DNA from: Litoreibacter albidus
Lineage (GTDB): Bacteria > Pseudomonadota > Alphaproteobacteria > Rhodobacterales > Rhodobacteraceae
Direction: 5' to 3'
NCBI RefSeq assembly: GCF_900107015.1
Contig: NZ_FNOI01000006.1
Span: forward strand, 1-64,000
DNA length: 64,000 nucleotides
Shown here: piece after piece, positions 43,399 to 51,319 of the stretch
Position numbering within the stretch: position 1 is the first letter of the stretch
How the letters are laid out: the number at the start of each line of letters is the position of its first letter
Position numbers and translations under genes: made by a program
The notes under the pieces: model-generated
Database searches by the model: none
The model's input: the letters and a program-made list of their open reading frames with translations, nothing else
What the model was told of the DNA's origin: nothing

Positions 43399-44070
43399 GT
43401 GGAAGAGCCGCGTGCAACCCTGTATGGACGGGAAAGATGCGATGACAGCTTTGAAGGTGGACGTGTTTTGACACAGCGAGAGGGCGAATTGCGCGCCGAT
43501 TTTGTGACGGGTGCGGTTGCGCACCGTCTGCGGTTCGGCGGCGGGCGCGGTCAGGATCTGGCTAAGGCGATGGGCTTGCGGGCTGGCAAAACACCGATGA
43601 TCGTCGACGCGACAGCGGGCTTGGGGCGCGACTCTTTCCTGCTGGCGTCGCTGGGCGCAAAAGTCACGATGGTAGAGCGCTCCGACGTCATGCATGGCTT
43701 GCTGGTTGAGGGGATGAACAGGGCGGCAGAGGAAGGCGGCGTGTTTCGCGAGATCATCGACCGCATGACCTTGCTGAAGGGCGACGCGAAAGACCTGCTG
43801 CCTGAATTGTCCGCCGAGGCGGTGTTGATCGACCCGATGCATCCCGAACGCAAGAAATCCGCGCTGGTGAAGCGGGAGCTACGGCAGGTCCGAGAGATTG
43901 TGGGCACCGACGATGACGCGGCCGATTTGCTGCGCGTGGCGCTGGATCACGCCAGCAATCGGGTGGTGCTGAAATGGCCCGCCAAGGGTGATCCGATTGA
44001 AGGCGTGCGGCCCTGCAATCACCAAATATTAGGAAAATCAACGCGCTACGACGTGTTTATGACGGTATAG
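43399..44070 (+). CDS. rsmJ: RsmJ-type SAM-dependent methyltransferase
   Basis: The protein has 223 residues from a GTG at 43399; a TTG at 43468 is a shorter alternative, and the first 20 residues are not clearly conserved. It shows RsmJ (16S rRNA m2G1516 methyltransferase) blocks: IVDATAGLGRDSFLLASLGA (SAM site), VTMVERSDVMHGLL, LIDPMHPERKKSALVKREL and VLKWPAKG. It lies 19 bp after the LysR gene and is likely housekeeping rather than part of that regulon. Confidence 0.85.
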   Translation: MEEPRATLYGRERCDDSFEGGRVLTQREGELRADFVTGAVAHRLRFGGGRGQDLAKAMGLRAGKTPMIVDATAGLGRDSFLLASLGAKVTMVERSDVMHGLLVEGMNRAAEEGGVFREIIDRMTLLKGDAKDLLPELSAEAVLIDPMHPERKKSALVKRELRQVREIVGTDDDAADLLRVALDHASNRVVLKWPAKGDPIEGVRPCNHQILGKSTRYDVFMTV

Positions 44071-44166
44071 CCTCGCTGTTTTCAGCGTAGTGGTCCATGC
44101 TCTCACGAAAGCGTGTTAGCGTTGTCGACGGGGCGTGATTGACGCGGGCGCGGTGTGGTCGATATG

Positions 44167-44186
44167 AGTAATGAATATTCATTACT
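44167..44186. promoter_or_regulatory. Perfect 20-bp palindrome, likely TetR operator
   Basis: AGTAATGAATATTCATTACT reads identically on both strands and ends 15 bp before the TetR-family start codon. Position and symmetry fit an autoregulatory operator. Its short distance to the ATG means a bound repressor would block the promoter. Confidence 0.8.
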
Positions 44187-44201
44187 GAAAAGCATTGTAC
44201 C

Positions 44202-44801
44202 ATGAAGCGACCGACCCACGACGCAATTAAAGACAAAATTCGCAGAGGTCTTGTGCGTGTTGTGGCCCAGAAGGGGATCGGCGGCACCTCAATCGGCGCG
44301 GTCGCCAAAGAGGCGGGCGTGTCTGCGGGGACGATATATCTCCACTTTGCTGACAAATCCGATCTGCTTCAGCAGGTGTACCTGCACATCAAAAGCGAGT
44401 TCCACGCGGCCATCGTTGCCGCCGCCGAGGAGGCGGACAGCAAGGCGATGATCGAGCGCATGTGGCGCGACATGCTGGCGTTCACGACGGCGCAACCGCT
44501 GGATTTTCTGTTCATTGAATACGCAGGTGCCGCACAGGTTTTGAACCCAGAGCAGGCCAAGCAGGTGCTTGGCTTTCAAGACGACATCACCGCGATGCTC
44601 CAGCGCGCAATCGACGACGGAACTGTGGCGCAAATACCGGTCGAGACGATCGTAACTCTGCTGGTGGCCCCCGCGATGCATTTGGCGCGCGTGAGTGCGT
44701 TGCACAACAAGCCGACCCCTGCGGCGCAGATCGACCTGACTTTCGAGCGGGTCTGGATGTCCATCGCGGGGCCCAATCCGTCCTCCTCCCCACACAATTG
44801 A
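44202..44801 (+). CDS. TetR/AcrR-family transcriptional regulator
   Basis: The protein has 199 residues. An N-terminal TetR HTH (about 8-55: IRRGLVRVVAQKGIGGTSIG, EAGVSAGTIYLHFADKSDLL) is followed by an all-helical ligand domain. It stands directly behind a perfect 20-bp palindrome and 12 bp before an SDR oxidoreductase gene, which is probably coregulated. The ligand is unknown. Confidence 0.9.
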   Translation: MKRPTHDAIKDKIRRGLVRVVAQKGIGGTSIGAVAKEAGVSAGTIYLHFADKSDLLQQVYLHIKSEFHAAIVAAAEEADSKAMIERMWRDMLAFTTAQPLDFLFIEYAGAAQVLNPEQAKQVLGFQDDITAMLQRAIDDGTVAQIPVETIVTLLVAPAMHLARVSALHNKPTPAAQIDLTFERVWMSIAGPNPSSSPHN

Positions 44802-44813
44802 ATTGGAACCCAT

Positions 44814-45671
44814 ATGTCCAAAGTTATCCTTGTCACCGGCACCTCCACTGGCCTTGGCGTCAGCATCGCCGTGCAAGCGGCGCAGGCGGGGCACACGGTT
44901 TATGCCACCATGCGCAACCTCAAGAAACGTGACACCTTGGACGCCGCAGCGGCAGAGGCTGGCGTAGCGCTCAACGTGCTGCACCTCGACGTGCAAGACA
45001 GCGCGTCGATTGATGCGGCAGTCGACGCGGTGATCGCGAAAGAGGGGCGCATCGACGTGTTGGTTAACAACGCAGGCGCTGGCTTCGTGCGCTCCACCGA
45101 GCAGGCGAGCGAGGAAGACGTGCAGTGGGTTATGGACGTGAATTTCATGGGCGTTATGCGGTGCACTAAGGCGGTGATGCCGCATTTTCGGCAGCAACGC
45201 GCGGGCCATGTGGTGACGGTGTCTTCCGTCGGCGGTTTGGTCGGGCAGCCGTTCAACGAGATTTACTGCGCCGCCAAATTCGCGGTGGAGGGCTATATGG
45301 AGGCGATGGCGTCCTACATCACACCCAGCTTCGGGATCAACTTCACCTGCGTGGAGCCGGGCGGCATCAGCACAGAATTTGCCCCCAACGTGATGAAACA
45401 GCTCGAAGAAACGGGCGGCATGCTCGACGATGAATACCTTCCGATCCTGCAAAAATACGTGGGTGGATCGCAAAACCGCCAAGACGGGTCCGATATTTAC
45501 CAAACGCCTGATGAGGTCTCGGCGGTTGTGATGAAATGCGTGGAGGCAGAAGACCCGCCAATCCGCGTGCGTACATCCGTCTGGGCGGAGGATCTGACCT
45601 CGCTTAAAACCAGCCTCGATCCCGACGGCAAGAAAACCCAAAGCAAGGTCATCGCGCAGTTTCTAAGCTGA
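44814..45671 (+). CDS. Short-chain dehydrogenase/reductase (TetR-linked)
   Basis: This 285-residue classical SDR has the cofactor site VTGTSTGLG, NNAG (VLVNNAGAGF), the catalytic Ser in VTVSSVGG and the catalytic YCAAK. TGTSTGLG followed by ATMRN favours NADP(H). The C-terminal 60 residues are longer than in minimal SDRs. It follows the TetR gene by 12 bp and should share its operator. An imperfect hairpin (CCGGCG-ATGATG-CGCCGG, 45681-45698) after the stop may terminate the pair. Confidence 0.9.
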   Translation: MSKVILVTGTSTGLGVSIAVQAAQAGHTVYATMRNLKKRDTLDAAAAEAGVALNVLHLDVQDSASIDAAVDAVIAKEGRIDVLVNNAGAGFVRSTEQASEEDVQWVMDVNFMGVMRCTKAVMPHFRQQRAGHVVTVSSVGGLVGQPFNEIYCAAKFAVEGYMEAMASYITPSFGINFTCVEPGGISTEFAPNVMKQLEETGGMLDDEYLPILQKYVGGSQNRQDGSDIYQTPDEVSAVVMKCVEAEDPPIRVRTSVWAEDLTSLKTSLDPDGKKTQSKVIAQFLS

Positions 45672-45839
45672 CGCTGTGCGCCGGCGATGATGCGCCGGTT
45701 ATCGTTCCAAGAGTAATCGCCCGCGTGGAATAATGTTCTGCGCGGGCGAAATTTATGACCACATTAGACCTGTCGTGCGCGACCCCATTGAAGCCTTCTA
45801 CGGGGATGTTACCTGCGGGGTAACTCAATGGAGAAAAAC

Positions 45840-46592
45840 ATGAAAAATATCCTAGCATCCGCCGCCTTGGCGCTGACCACCACCTTCGGCGCAGCACAGG
45901 CTGACACGCTGAACGTGGGCATGTCCGGCGGCTATTTCCCGTTCACCTTCGTCAAACTTGACGTGTTGCAAGGCTTCGAGGTTGACTTCATCAACGCCAT
46001 CGCGGCCGAAACCGGCGACGACGTGAACTTTGTCACCATGTCCTTTTCCGGCCTGATCGGCGCGTTAGAATCCGGCCGCATTGACACCATCGCGAACCAG
46101 ATCACCATCACGCCGGAGCGTGAGGCCAAGTTCGCCTTTTCCCAGCCCTATGTTTTTGACGGGGCACAAGTCGTGGTCAAAGCAGGCAACGAGGACACGA
46201 TCACCAGCGTCGACGACCTCAGCGGCAAGACCGTGGCCGTCAACCTTGGCTCCAACTTTGAGGAGCTGCTGAACGAGCTGCCGAACGCTGCGGACATCGA
46301 CATTCGCACCTATGAGAGCAACATCGCGCAAGACACCGCCCTTGGCCGCGTCGACGCCTTCGTGATGGACCGCGTGTCCTCTGCGCAGCTGATCGCGGAA
46401 AGCCCGTTGCCACTGTCGCTGGCTGGCAAACCGTTCAGCGAAATCCGCAACGCGCTGCCGTTCCGCAATGACGCCGAGGGCGCCGCGCTGCGCGACCGTG
46501 TTGACGCTGCGATCACGACACTTCAGGAAAACGGCAAGCTGGCCGAAATTTCCAACAAGTGGTTCGGCGCAGACATTACAACCGCGGAGTAA
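45840..46592 (+). CDS. Polar amino-acid (cystine-type) ABC transporter binding protein
   Basis: The protein has 250 residues from the ATG at 45840 (GGAG 6 bases upstream); an ATG at 45828 is in frame but destroys that spacing. A signal peptide (ending GAAQA) precedes a family-3 solute-binding domain: GGYFPFTF, GFEVDFINAIAAETG, FSGLIGALESGRIDTIANQITITPE (seen as contiguous blocks). The NQITIT segment is like cystine/cysteine-binding FliY/TcyA proteins. It heads a three-gene ABC operon. Confidence 0.88.
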   Translation: MKNILASAALALTTTFGAAQADTLNVGMSGGYFPFTFVKLDVLQGFEVDFINAIAAETGDDVNFVTMSFSGLIGALESGRIDTIANQITITPEREAKFAFSQPYVFDGAQVVVKAGNEDTITSVDDLSGKTVAVNLGSNFEELLNELPNAADIDIRTYESNIAQDTALGRVDAFVMDRVSSAQLIAESPLPLSLAGKPFSEIRNALPFRNDAEGAALRDRVDAAITTLQENGKLAEISNKWFGADITTAE

Positions 46593-46598
46593 CCTCAG

Positions 46599-47273
46599 AT
46601 GTCGGCACTAGATTTCGGATACATGTGGAGCCTGGTGCCCATCCTTTTAAGCTATGTCCCGCTAACGCTGTTTATGGCGTTGGTGGGCATGGCCTTCGCC
46701 TTGGTTCTGGCCTCCGCGATGGCGGTAGAGCGGGTGTTTCGCGTGCCGGTGCTGGACCATTTTGTGCGGCTGTTTATCAGCTTCTTTCGCGGCACGCCGC
46801 TGTTGGTTCAACTGTTCCTGTTCTACTACGGCCTGCCGCAAGTCCTGTCGTTCATGAGCGGGATTAACGGCGTCTCGGCCACGATCATGGGGCTCACGCT
46901 GCATTTCTCGGCCTATATGGCCGAAAGCATCCGCGCCGCGATCATGGGCGTGGACCGCAGCCAGTGGGAGGCAGCGCAGGCCGTTGGCATGACCCAAGGC
47001 CAGATGATGCGCCAGATCATCCTGCCGCAAGCCGCGCGTGTCGCGGCACCGACCCTGGTGAACTACTTTATCGACATGATCAAAGGCACGTCGCTGGCCT
47101 TCACGCTGGGCGTCACCGAACTGATGGGCGCGACCCAGAAGGAAGCGGCGGGCAGCTTTTTGTACTTTGAGGCTTTCCTTGTGGTGGCCGCGATTTACTG
47201 GATCATGGTCGAGGCGCTGGCCTTCGGTCAACGTCACCTAGAGGTCTATTTGAACAAGGCGCATGCACGATGA
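46599..47273 (+). CDS. Amino-acid ABC transporter permease
   Basis: This 224-residue HisM-type permease has the family entry FISFFRGTPLLVQLFLFYYG and the EAA loop EAAQAVGMTQGQMMRQIILPQA. Five membrane segments are expected. There is only one permease gene, so it works as a homodimer. It follows the binding-protein gene by 6 bp and overlaps the ATPase gene by 4 bp. Confidence 0.9.
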   Translation: MSALDFGYMWSLVPILLSYVPLTLFMALVGMAFALVLASAMAVERVFRVPVLDHFVRLFISFFRGTPLLVQLFLFYYGLPQVLSFMSGINGVSATIMGLTLHFSAYMAESIRAAIMGVDRSQWEAAQAVGMTQGQMMRQIILPQAARVAAPTLVNYFIDMIKGTSLAFTLGVTELMGATQKEAAGSFLYFEAFLVVAAIYWIMVEALAFGQRHLEVYLNKAHAR

Positions 47274-48016
47274 CATCCCCCTCCGGCATTGCCATATCCG
47301 ACCTGAACAAGGCTTTCGGTGACACACATGTGCTCAAGGACATCTCTCTGGAGATCGCGCCCGGCGAACGCGTGGTGGTCATTGGCCCGTCCGGCACGGG
47401 CAAGTCCACGTTGCTGCGGTCGCTGAACTTTCTGGACCGGCCCGACAGTGGCACGATCCGCGTGGGTGACCTGAGCGTTGATGCTGCGAAAGCGTCGCGC
47501 GGGGATATTCTTGCGCTACGCCGTCGCACGTCGTTTGTGTTCCAGAACTATGCTCTGTTCGCCAACAAGACCGCGCGCGAGAACATCACGCAAGCGCTGA
47601 TCACCGTGCAGGGCAAATCCACCGCCGACGCCAACGCGCGCGCGGATGCCATTCTGCGTGAAACCGGCTTGGCAGATAAGGCAAATTCCTACCCCGCAGC
47701 CCTGTCTGGCGGGCAGCAGCAACGCGTGGGCATTGGCCGTGCGATGGCGCTTGATGCGGATTTGATGCTGTTTGATGAACCGACGTCGGCCCTTGACCCT
47801 GAATGGGTCGGGGAGGTGCTGGACCTGATGCGCCGCGTCGCGGAGAAGCGGCAAACCATGCTGATCGTGACCCACGAGATGCAATTCGCCCGCGAAATCG
47901 CCGACCGGATTATCTTCATGGATGGCGGTCACATCGTGGAGCAGGGGCCCCCCAGCCAGTTGCTGGAAGCCCCGCAAGACCCGCGCACCAAGGCGTTTTT
48001 GCGCAGGGTGGTTTAA
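47270..48016 (+). CDS. Amino-acid ABC transporter ATP-binding protein
   Basis: The protein has 248 residues: Walker A GPSGTGKST, signature LSGGQQQRVGIGRAMA, Walker B LMLFDEPTSALDPEWVGEV and H-loop IVTHEMQFA, as in GlnQ/HisP-type ATPases. It ends the three-gene operon. Its stop overlaps by 4 bp the stop of the convergent thiX gene, so the two operons have no room for a terminator between them. Confidence 0.92.
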   Translation: MTSPSGIAISDLNKAFGDTHVLKDISLEIAPGERVVVIGPSGTGKSTLLRSLNFLDRPDSGTIRVGDLSVDAAKASRGDILALRRRTSFVFQNYALFANKTARENITQALITVQGKSTADANARADAILRETGLADKANSYPAALSGGQQQRVGIGRAMALDADLMLFDEPTSALDPEWVGEVLDLMRRVAEKRQTMLIVTHEMQFAREIADRIIFMDGGHIVEQGPPSQLLEAPQDPRTKAFLRRVV

Positions 48017-48747
48017 CGCGGCCCGTCCAGCTTCGCGGCGAGCAGCGACACGGATTTGTGTAAAACAACGGTGAACAACGCCAAGGCGATCAGGCTCGCG
48101 AACATCAGGTCAATCTTGGCCCGCCCATTCGCCAGCAGCATCAGGTAGCCCAAGCCTTTCGACGCGCCGACCCATTCCCCGATGACCGCGCCGATGGGCG
48201 CGTAGACCGCCGCCAGCTTCAAACCGGACGCCAGCGCGGGTAGCGCGTGGGGGATTTTGATCCGCCACATGACCTGCGACTTTCGCGCGCCCATGGTGGA
48301 GGCGAGGTCCAGCAAAGCAGGGGGCACCCGCGTCAGGCCGTCATAGAAAGACGCGGTGACGGGGAAGTAGATGATCAGCACGGCCATCACGATTTTCGAC
48401 GCCATCCCGTAGCCGAACCACAGCGTCAGGATCGGGGCCAGTGCGAAGACGGGCACGGCTTGCGTGAACACAAGCAGCGGCAGCACCAGCCGCGCCAGCC
48501 GTGGGGCGGCCGCCAGTTGGATCGCCGTAACCGCGCCTAACACAGACCCGATCAGCAGGCCCAGAAGCACCTCCGTCGCGGTGACCAGCGCGTGCTCTGC
48601 GATCAGGGCGCGGCTGCTGATGGCGGTGGTGGCAACGCGCAAAGGGTCCGGTAGGATGAAATGCGGTGCGTTCGTCACCCACACCAAAAATTGCCACAGC
48701 AGCAGCCCGAAGGCGGTCGCTAACATAGGATAGGTAAAGCGGGTCAT
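48013..48747 (-). CDS. thiX: Thiamine-pyrimidine ABC transporter permease
   Basis: The protein has 244 residues from the ATG at 48747; the frame runs further upstream into thiZ. It is a SsuC/TauC-type permease with six expected membrane segments and the EAA-like loop LLDLASTMGARKSQVMWRIKIPHALP. As the last gene of a TPP-riboswitch operon with thiY, thiZ and tenA, it is the permease for HMP or a formylaminopyrimidine. Its start overlaps the thiZ stop (TAATG). Confidence 0.88.
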   Translation of the reverse strand: MTRFTYPMLATAFGLLLWQFLVWVTNAPHFILPDPLRVATTAISSRALIAEHALVTATEVLLGLLIGSVLGAVTAIQLAAAPRLARLVLPLLVFTQAVPVFALAPILTLWFGYGMASKIVMAVLIIYFPVTASFYDGLTRVPPALLDLASTMGARKSQVMWRIKIPHALPALASGLKLAAVYAPIGAVIGEWVGASKGLGYLMLLANGRAKIDLMFASLIALALFTVVLHKSVSLLAAKLDGPR

Positions 48748-49472
48748 TATGATGTGCCCCTCAGATAGGCCAGCAGCGCCGCTTGCGCCTGTAGGGTTTG
48801 CGGATCGTCCACGTCGCGGGCAGGGGGCGCGTCGGGCACGGCCCATGATGTGATGCCGGTCTCGGATAGTAGCTTGATGTGGTGGCCAAGGCGGCATGCC
48901 TCCGCCGGATCATGGGTGACAAGCAGCACGGTTTTACCGCGCAAAACCTCCGCCGCGAGGTCTTGCATGTCCGCCCGCGTGCCCGCGTCCAGCGCGGAGA
49001 ACGGCTCATCCAGCAACACCAGCGGGCGGTCTTCCATCAAGGTGCGCGCCAGTGCTGCGCGTTGGCGCATGCCGCCCGACAGCGCGGCGGGCTTTTTGTC
49101 GTGATAGGCACCAAGCCCCACGCGGTCGATCATCGCATGGGCCTTGTCCAGATCGGGCCGCTCCCCACGCAGCCGCGCGCCAAGTACCACGTTGTCGCGC
49201 ACGCTAAGCCACGGCAGCAGCAAATCGGTTTGCGCCATATAGCCCGCGCGCCCGTCGAGGGGATGCCCGTCGTCGGCCGTGACCGTGCCAATGAAACGGC
49301 CTTGGGTCGGCAGCCCGAGGATCAACCGCAAAATCGTTGATTTCCCGACGCCAGACCGCCCCAGAAGGCAGGTCCACTGACCTGCCTCCAGTCTCATTTG
49401 TGTGGACGCAAACAGCGGCCTTGTCTCAAGGCCGTAGCTGCCGGTGAGCGTGATTTCAGGCGCGCGCGTCAC
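48747..49472 (-). CDS. thiZ: Thiamine-pyrimidine ABC transporter ATP-binding protein
   Basis: The protein has 241 residues from the GTG at 49472, which forms a GTGA overlap with the tenA stop. A TTG at 49496 is in frame but less likely. Walker A GRSGVGKST, signature LSGGMRQRAALARTLME, Walker B LVLLDEPFSALDAGTRADM and H-loop LVTHDPAEA are present. It energises ThiX/ThiY uptake. Confidence 0.88.
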   Translation of the reverse strand: MTRAPEITLTGSYGLETRPLFASTQMRLEAGQWTCLLGRSGVGKSTILRLILGLPTQGRFIGTVTADDGHPLDGRAGYMAQTDLLLPWLSVRDNVVLGARLRGERPDLDKAHAMIDRVGLGAYHDKKPAALSGGMRQRAALARTLMEDRPLVLLDEPFSALDAGTRADMQDLAAEVLRGKTVLLVTHDPAEACRLGHHIKLLSETGITSWAVPDAPPARDVDDPQTLQAQAALLAYLRGTS

Positions 49473-50155
49473 GCCCCGCACAACCCCATGTCCCAAAAAC
49501 CGACCTCCAGTTCTGTGGCGGTGGTGAAGCGCGTTTGCAGATGCGCCCAGCGGGGCGTGGTGTCGAAGGCGTCGCCCAAGCGGCGCACGACGGCACCGTC
49601 AAACATCGCGCCAACGTCGGCCATCACCTGCTGGTAGTCGTCATCCGCATAGGTGGCGATCCATTCCGCGTAAGGCGTGTCCGGCACGGCGGTTTGCGCC
49701 AGTCGCAGCCCGATTTCGCCGTAGCCAAAGCAGCAGGGCGCAAGCGCGGCGATCAGGTCCAGAAAGTCCCCTTGGACACCTGCGTCCAAGACGTAACGGG
49801 TGTAGGCAAGGTTCTCTACATCCTCCTTGGCGGCGAACAGCGCCGCCTCGCTTATGCCCGCAGCCGCGCAGGTTTTGACGTGCAAGGACATCTCGTGGTT
49901 GACCAATGCGTCCACCGTGCGGGCGCAGATTTTCATCTCGTCCAGCGTTTCGGCTTTGACCACACCCAGCGACCACGCGCGGGCGAAATGCACCAAGAAC
50001 ACGTAGTCTTGCACCAGATAGTGCAGGAACGACGCGCGCGGCAGCGTGCCGTCGCGCAGGCCTTCTACAAATGCGTGCTGGGTGTAGGCCGCCCAAGGTG
50101 TCGGGCAGCCTTCGCGCAGCTTGGCGAAGACGCGGCCATACTCGGGCGCGCTCAT
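49469..50155 (-). CDS. tenA: Aminopyrimidine aminohydrolase / thiaminase II
   Basis: TenA hydrolyses degraded thiamine pyrimidine (aminopyrimidine) to HMP. The protein has 228 residues, normal for the family. Asp50 (YLVQDYVFL), the active-site Cys (LAPCCFGYGEIG, about 141) and the late Glu (ATELEVGFWDM) are present. It lies between thiY and thiZ with 4-bp overlaps on both sides, in a riboswitch-controlled salvage operon. Confidence 0.92.
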   Translation of the reverse strand: MSAPEYGRVFAKLREGCPTPWAAYTQHAFVEGLRDGTLPRASFLHYLVQDYVFLVHFARAWSLGVVKAETLDEMKICARTVDALVNHEMSLHVKTCAAAGISEAALFAAKEDVENLAYTRYVLDAGVQGDFLDLIAALAPCCFGYGEIGLRLAQTAVPDTPYAEWIATYADDDYQQVMADVGAMFDGAVVRRLGDAFDTTPRWAHLQTRFTTATELEVGFWDMGLCGA

Positions 50156-51090
50156 TGGGTGGTCACATCGACTGCGATGTCAGCGACATCGTTGATGGCA
50201 GGAACAAGGCCCGCATCGTGTAGGAAGCTCTCGAACCGGGCATAGCGTCCGACGTCCATCGCGGCGGGGCGCAGGGCAAAGCGGGGCAGCGTGTCGGCCC
50301 AAGCGCGTTTGTTCAACTCGTCCTGCAACTCCTTGGAGGTGCCGGAGAACAGCTCCCAGCTGGCCTGTGGGTGGTTCACCATGTATTGCGTGGCCTTTTC
50401 GGTGGCAGCCAGAAAGCGGCGGATCATATCGGGGTCCATCGTTTCGGAGTTTGCGACGTAGATCAGCTCGTCGTAGGGGGGCAGGCCCTCTTCCTCGACA
50501 AAGAAGCAGCGGCCCGCAACGCCTTCGATATCCATCTGGTTCAGCTCGAAGTTGCGGTAAGCACCGATAACCGCGTCCACCTGACCCGACATCAGCGAGG
50601 GCGACAGCGACCAGTTCACGTTGACCAGTTCCACGTCGTCCAGCGGCACACCGTGCTTGCGCAAGATGGTGCCCAACACGGCTTCCTCAACGCCACCGAC
50701 GGAGAAGCCAACCTTGCGGCCTGCCAGATCGGCAGGTGTCTTGATCGGCCCGTCCTCCAACACCAGCAAGCAGTTCAGCGGCGTGGCAACAAGCGTGCCC
50801 ACGCGCTTCAGCGGCAGGCCTTCATGGATCTGCATATGCAGTTGCGGCTGATAGGACACCGCCAGATCGGCCTGCCCGGCGGCGACCATCTTTGGCGGGT
50901 CGGAGGGATCGGCGGGGGCGATGATTTCCACGTCCAGATCGACATCCGCGAAATAGCCGCGTTCCTGCGCCACGATGATTGGTCCGTGGTCGGGGTTCAC
51001 AAACCAGTCCAGCATCAAGGTCACTTTGTCTTGCGCCACAAGGGGCGAGGCGAGCAGGGACAGGGCGGCCGTAAGGGATGTCAGCTTCAT
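50152..51090 (-). CDS. thiY: Thiamine-pyrimidine binding protein (NMT1/THI5-like)
   Basis: The protein has 312 residues from the ATG at 51090 (MKLTSLTAALSLLAS signal peptide, cleaved near VAQ). The NMT1/THI5 domain shows VTLMLDWFVNPDHGPIIVA, the DWF/NPDH ligand region, GQADLAVSYQPQLH and the GVEEAVLG segment. ThiY binds N-formyl-aminopyrimidine or HMP in the periplasm. It is the first gene after the TPP riboswitch. Confidence 0.92.
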   Translation of the reverse strand: MKLTSLTAALSLLASPLVAQDKVTLMLDWFVNPDHGPIIVAQERGYFADVDLDVEIIAPADPSDPPKMVAAGQADLAVSYQPQLHMQIHEGLPLKRVGTLVATPLNCLLVLEDGPIKTPADLAGRKVGFSVGGVEEAVLGTILRKHGVPLDDVELVNVNWSLSPSLMSGQVDAVIGAYRNFELNQMDIEGVAGRCFFVEEEGLPPYDELIYVANSETMDPDMIRRFLAATEKATQYMVNHPQASWELFSGTSKELQDELNKRAWADTLPRFALRPAAMDVGRYARFESFLHDAGLVPAINDVADIAVDVTTQ

Positions 51091-51142
51091 TGGGTCTCTT
51101 TCTCCGAGCAGCGAAAAAAAGGGGACCCGCAATGCGGCGACG

Positions 51143-51217
51143 ATTACCCTCCCTCCGCCAGCATTATCTGGTTCAGGTTCAAAGGGTACATCTCAGCCTT
51201 TCGGCGCCCCCGGTAAG
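51143..51217 (-). promoter_or_regulatory. TPP riboswitch (THI element)
   Basis: Read on the minus strand, the leader contains the conserved THI-box pieces in order: CCGGGGGCGCC, GGCTGAGA, ACCCTTTGAACCTGA and AGATAATGCTGGCGGAGGGA. These bind thiamine pyrophosphate. It lies about 50 bp upstream of thiY, so TPP should switch off the salvage operon, probably by translation or termination control. Confidence 0.95.
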
Positions 51218-51248
51218 GCATCGATAGGTCAGTGACGCGGCGTCGTCA

Positions 51249-51318
51249 ACATCTGCATGTGAAGGGGGTATGCGTGGAACCGCGGGCGTCTGGTGAAGGT
51301 CCGGACGCCCGCAGATGT
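51249..51318 (-). terminator. Inverted repeat after the molybdenum hydroxylase operon
   Basis: A 9-bp stem pairs GCGGGCGTC (51282-51290) with GACGCCCGC (51304-51312). An outer repeat ACATCTGC / GCAGATGT (51249-51256 and 51311-51318) partly competes with it. It directly follows the minus-strand stop at 51320. There is no T run, so it may be an RNA-stabilising or factor-dependent terminator. Confidence 0.5.
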
Positions 51319-51319
51319 G

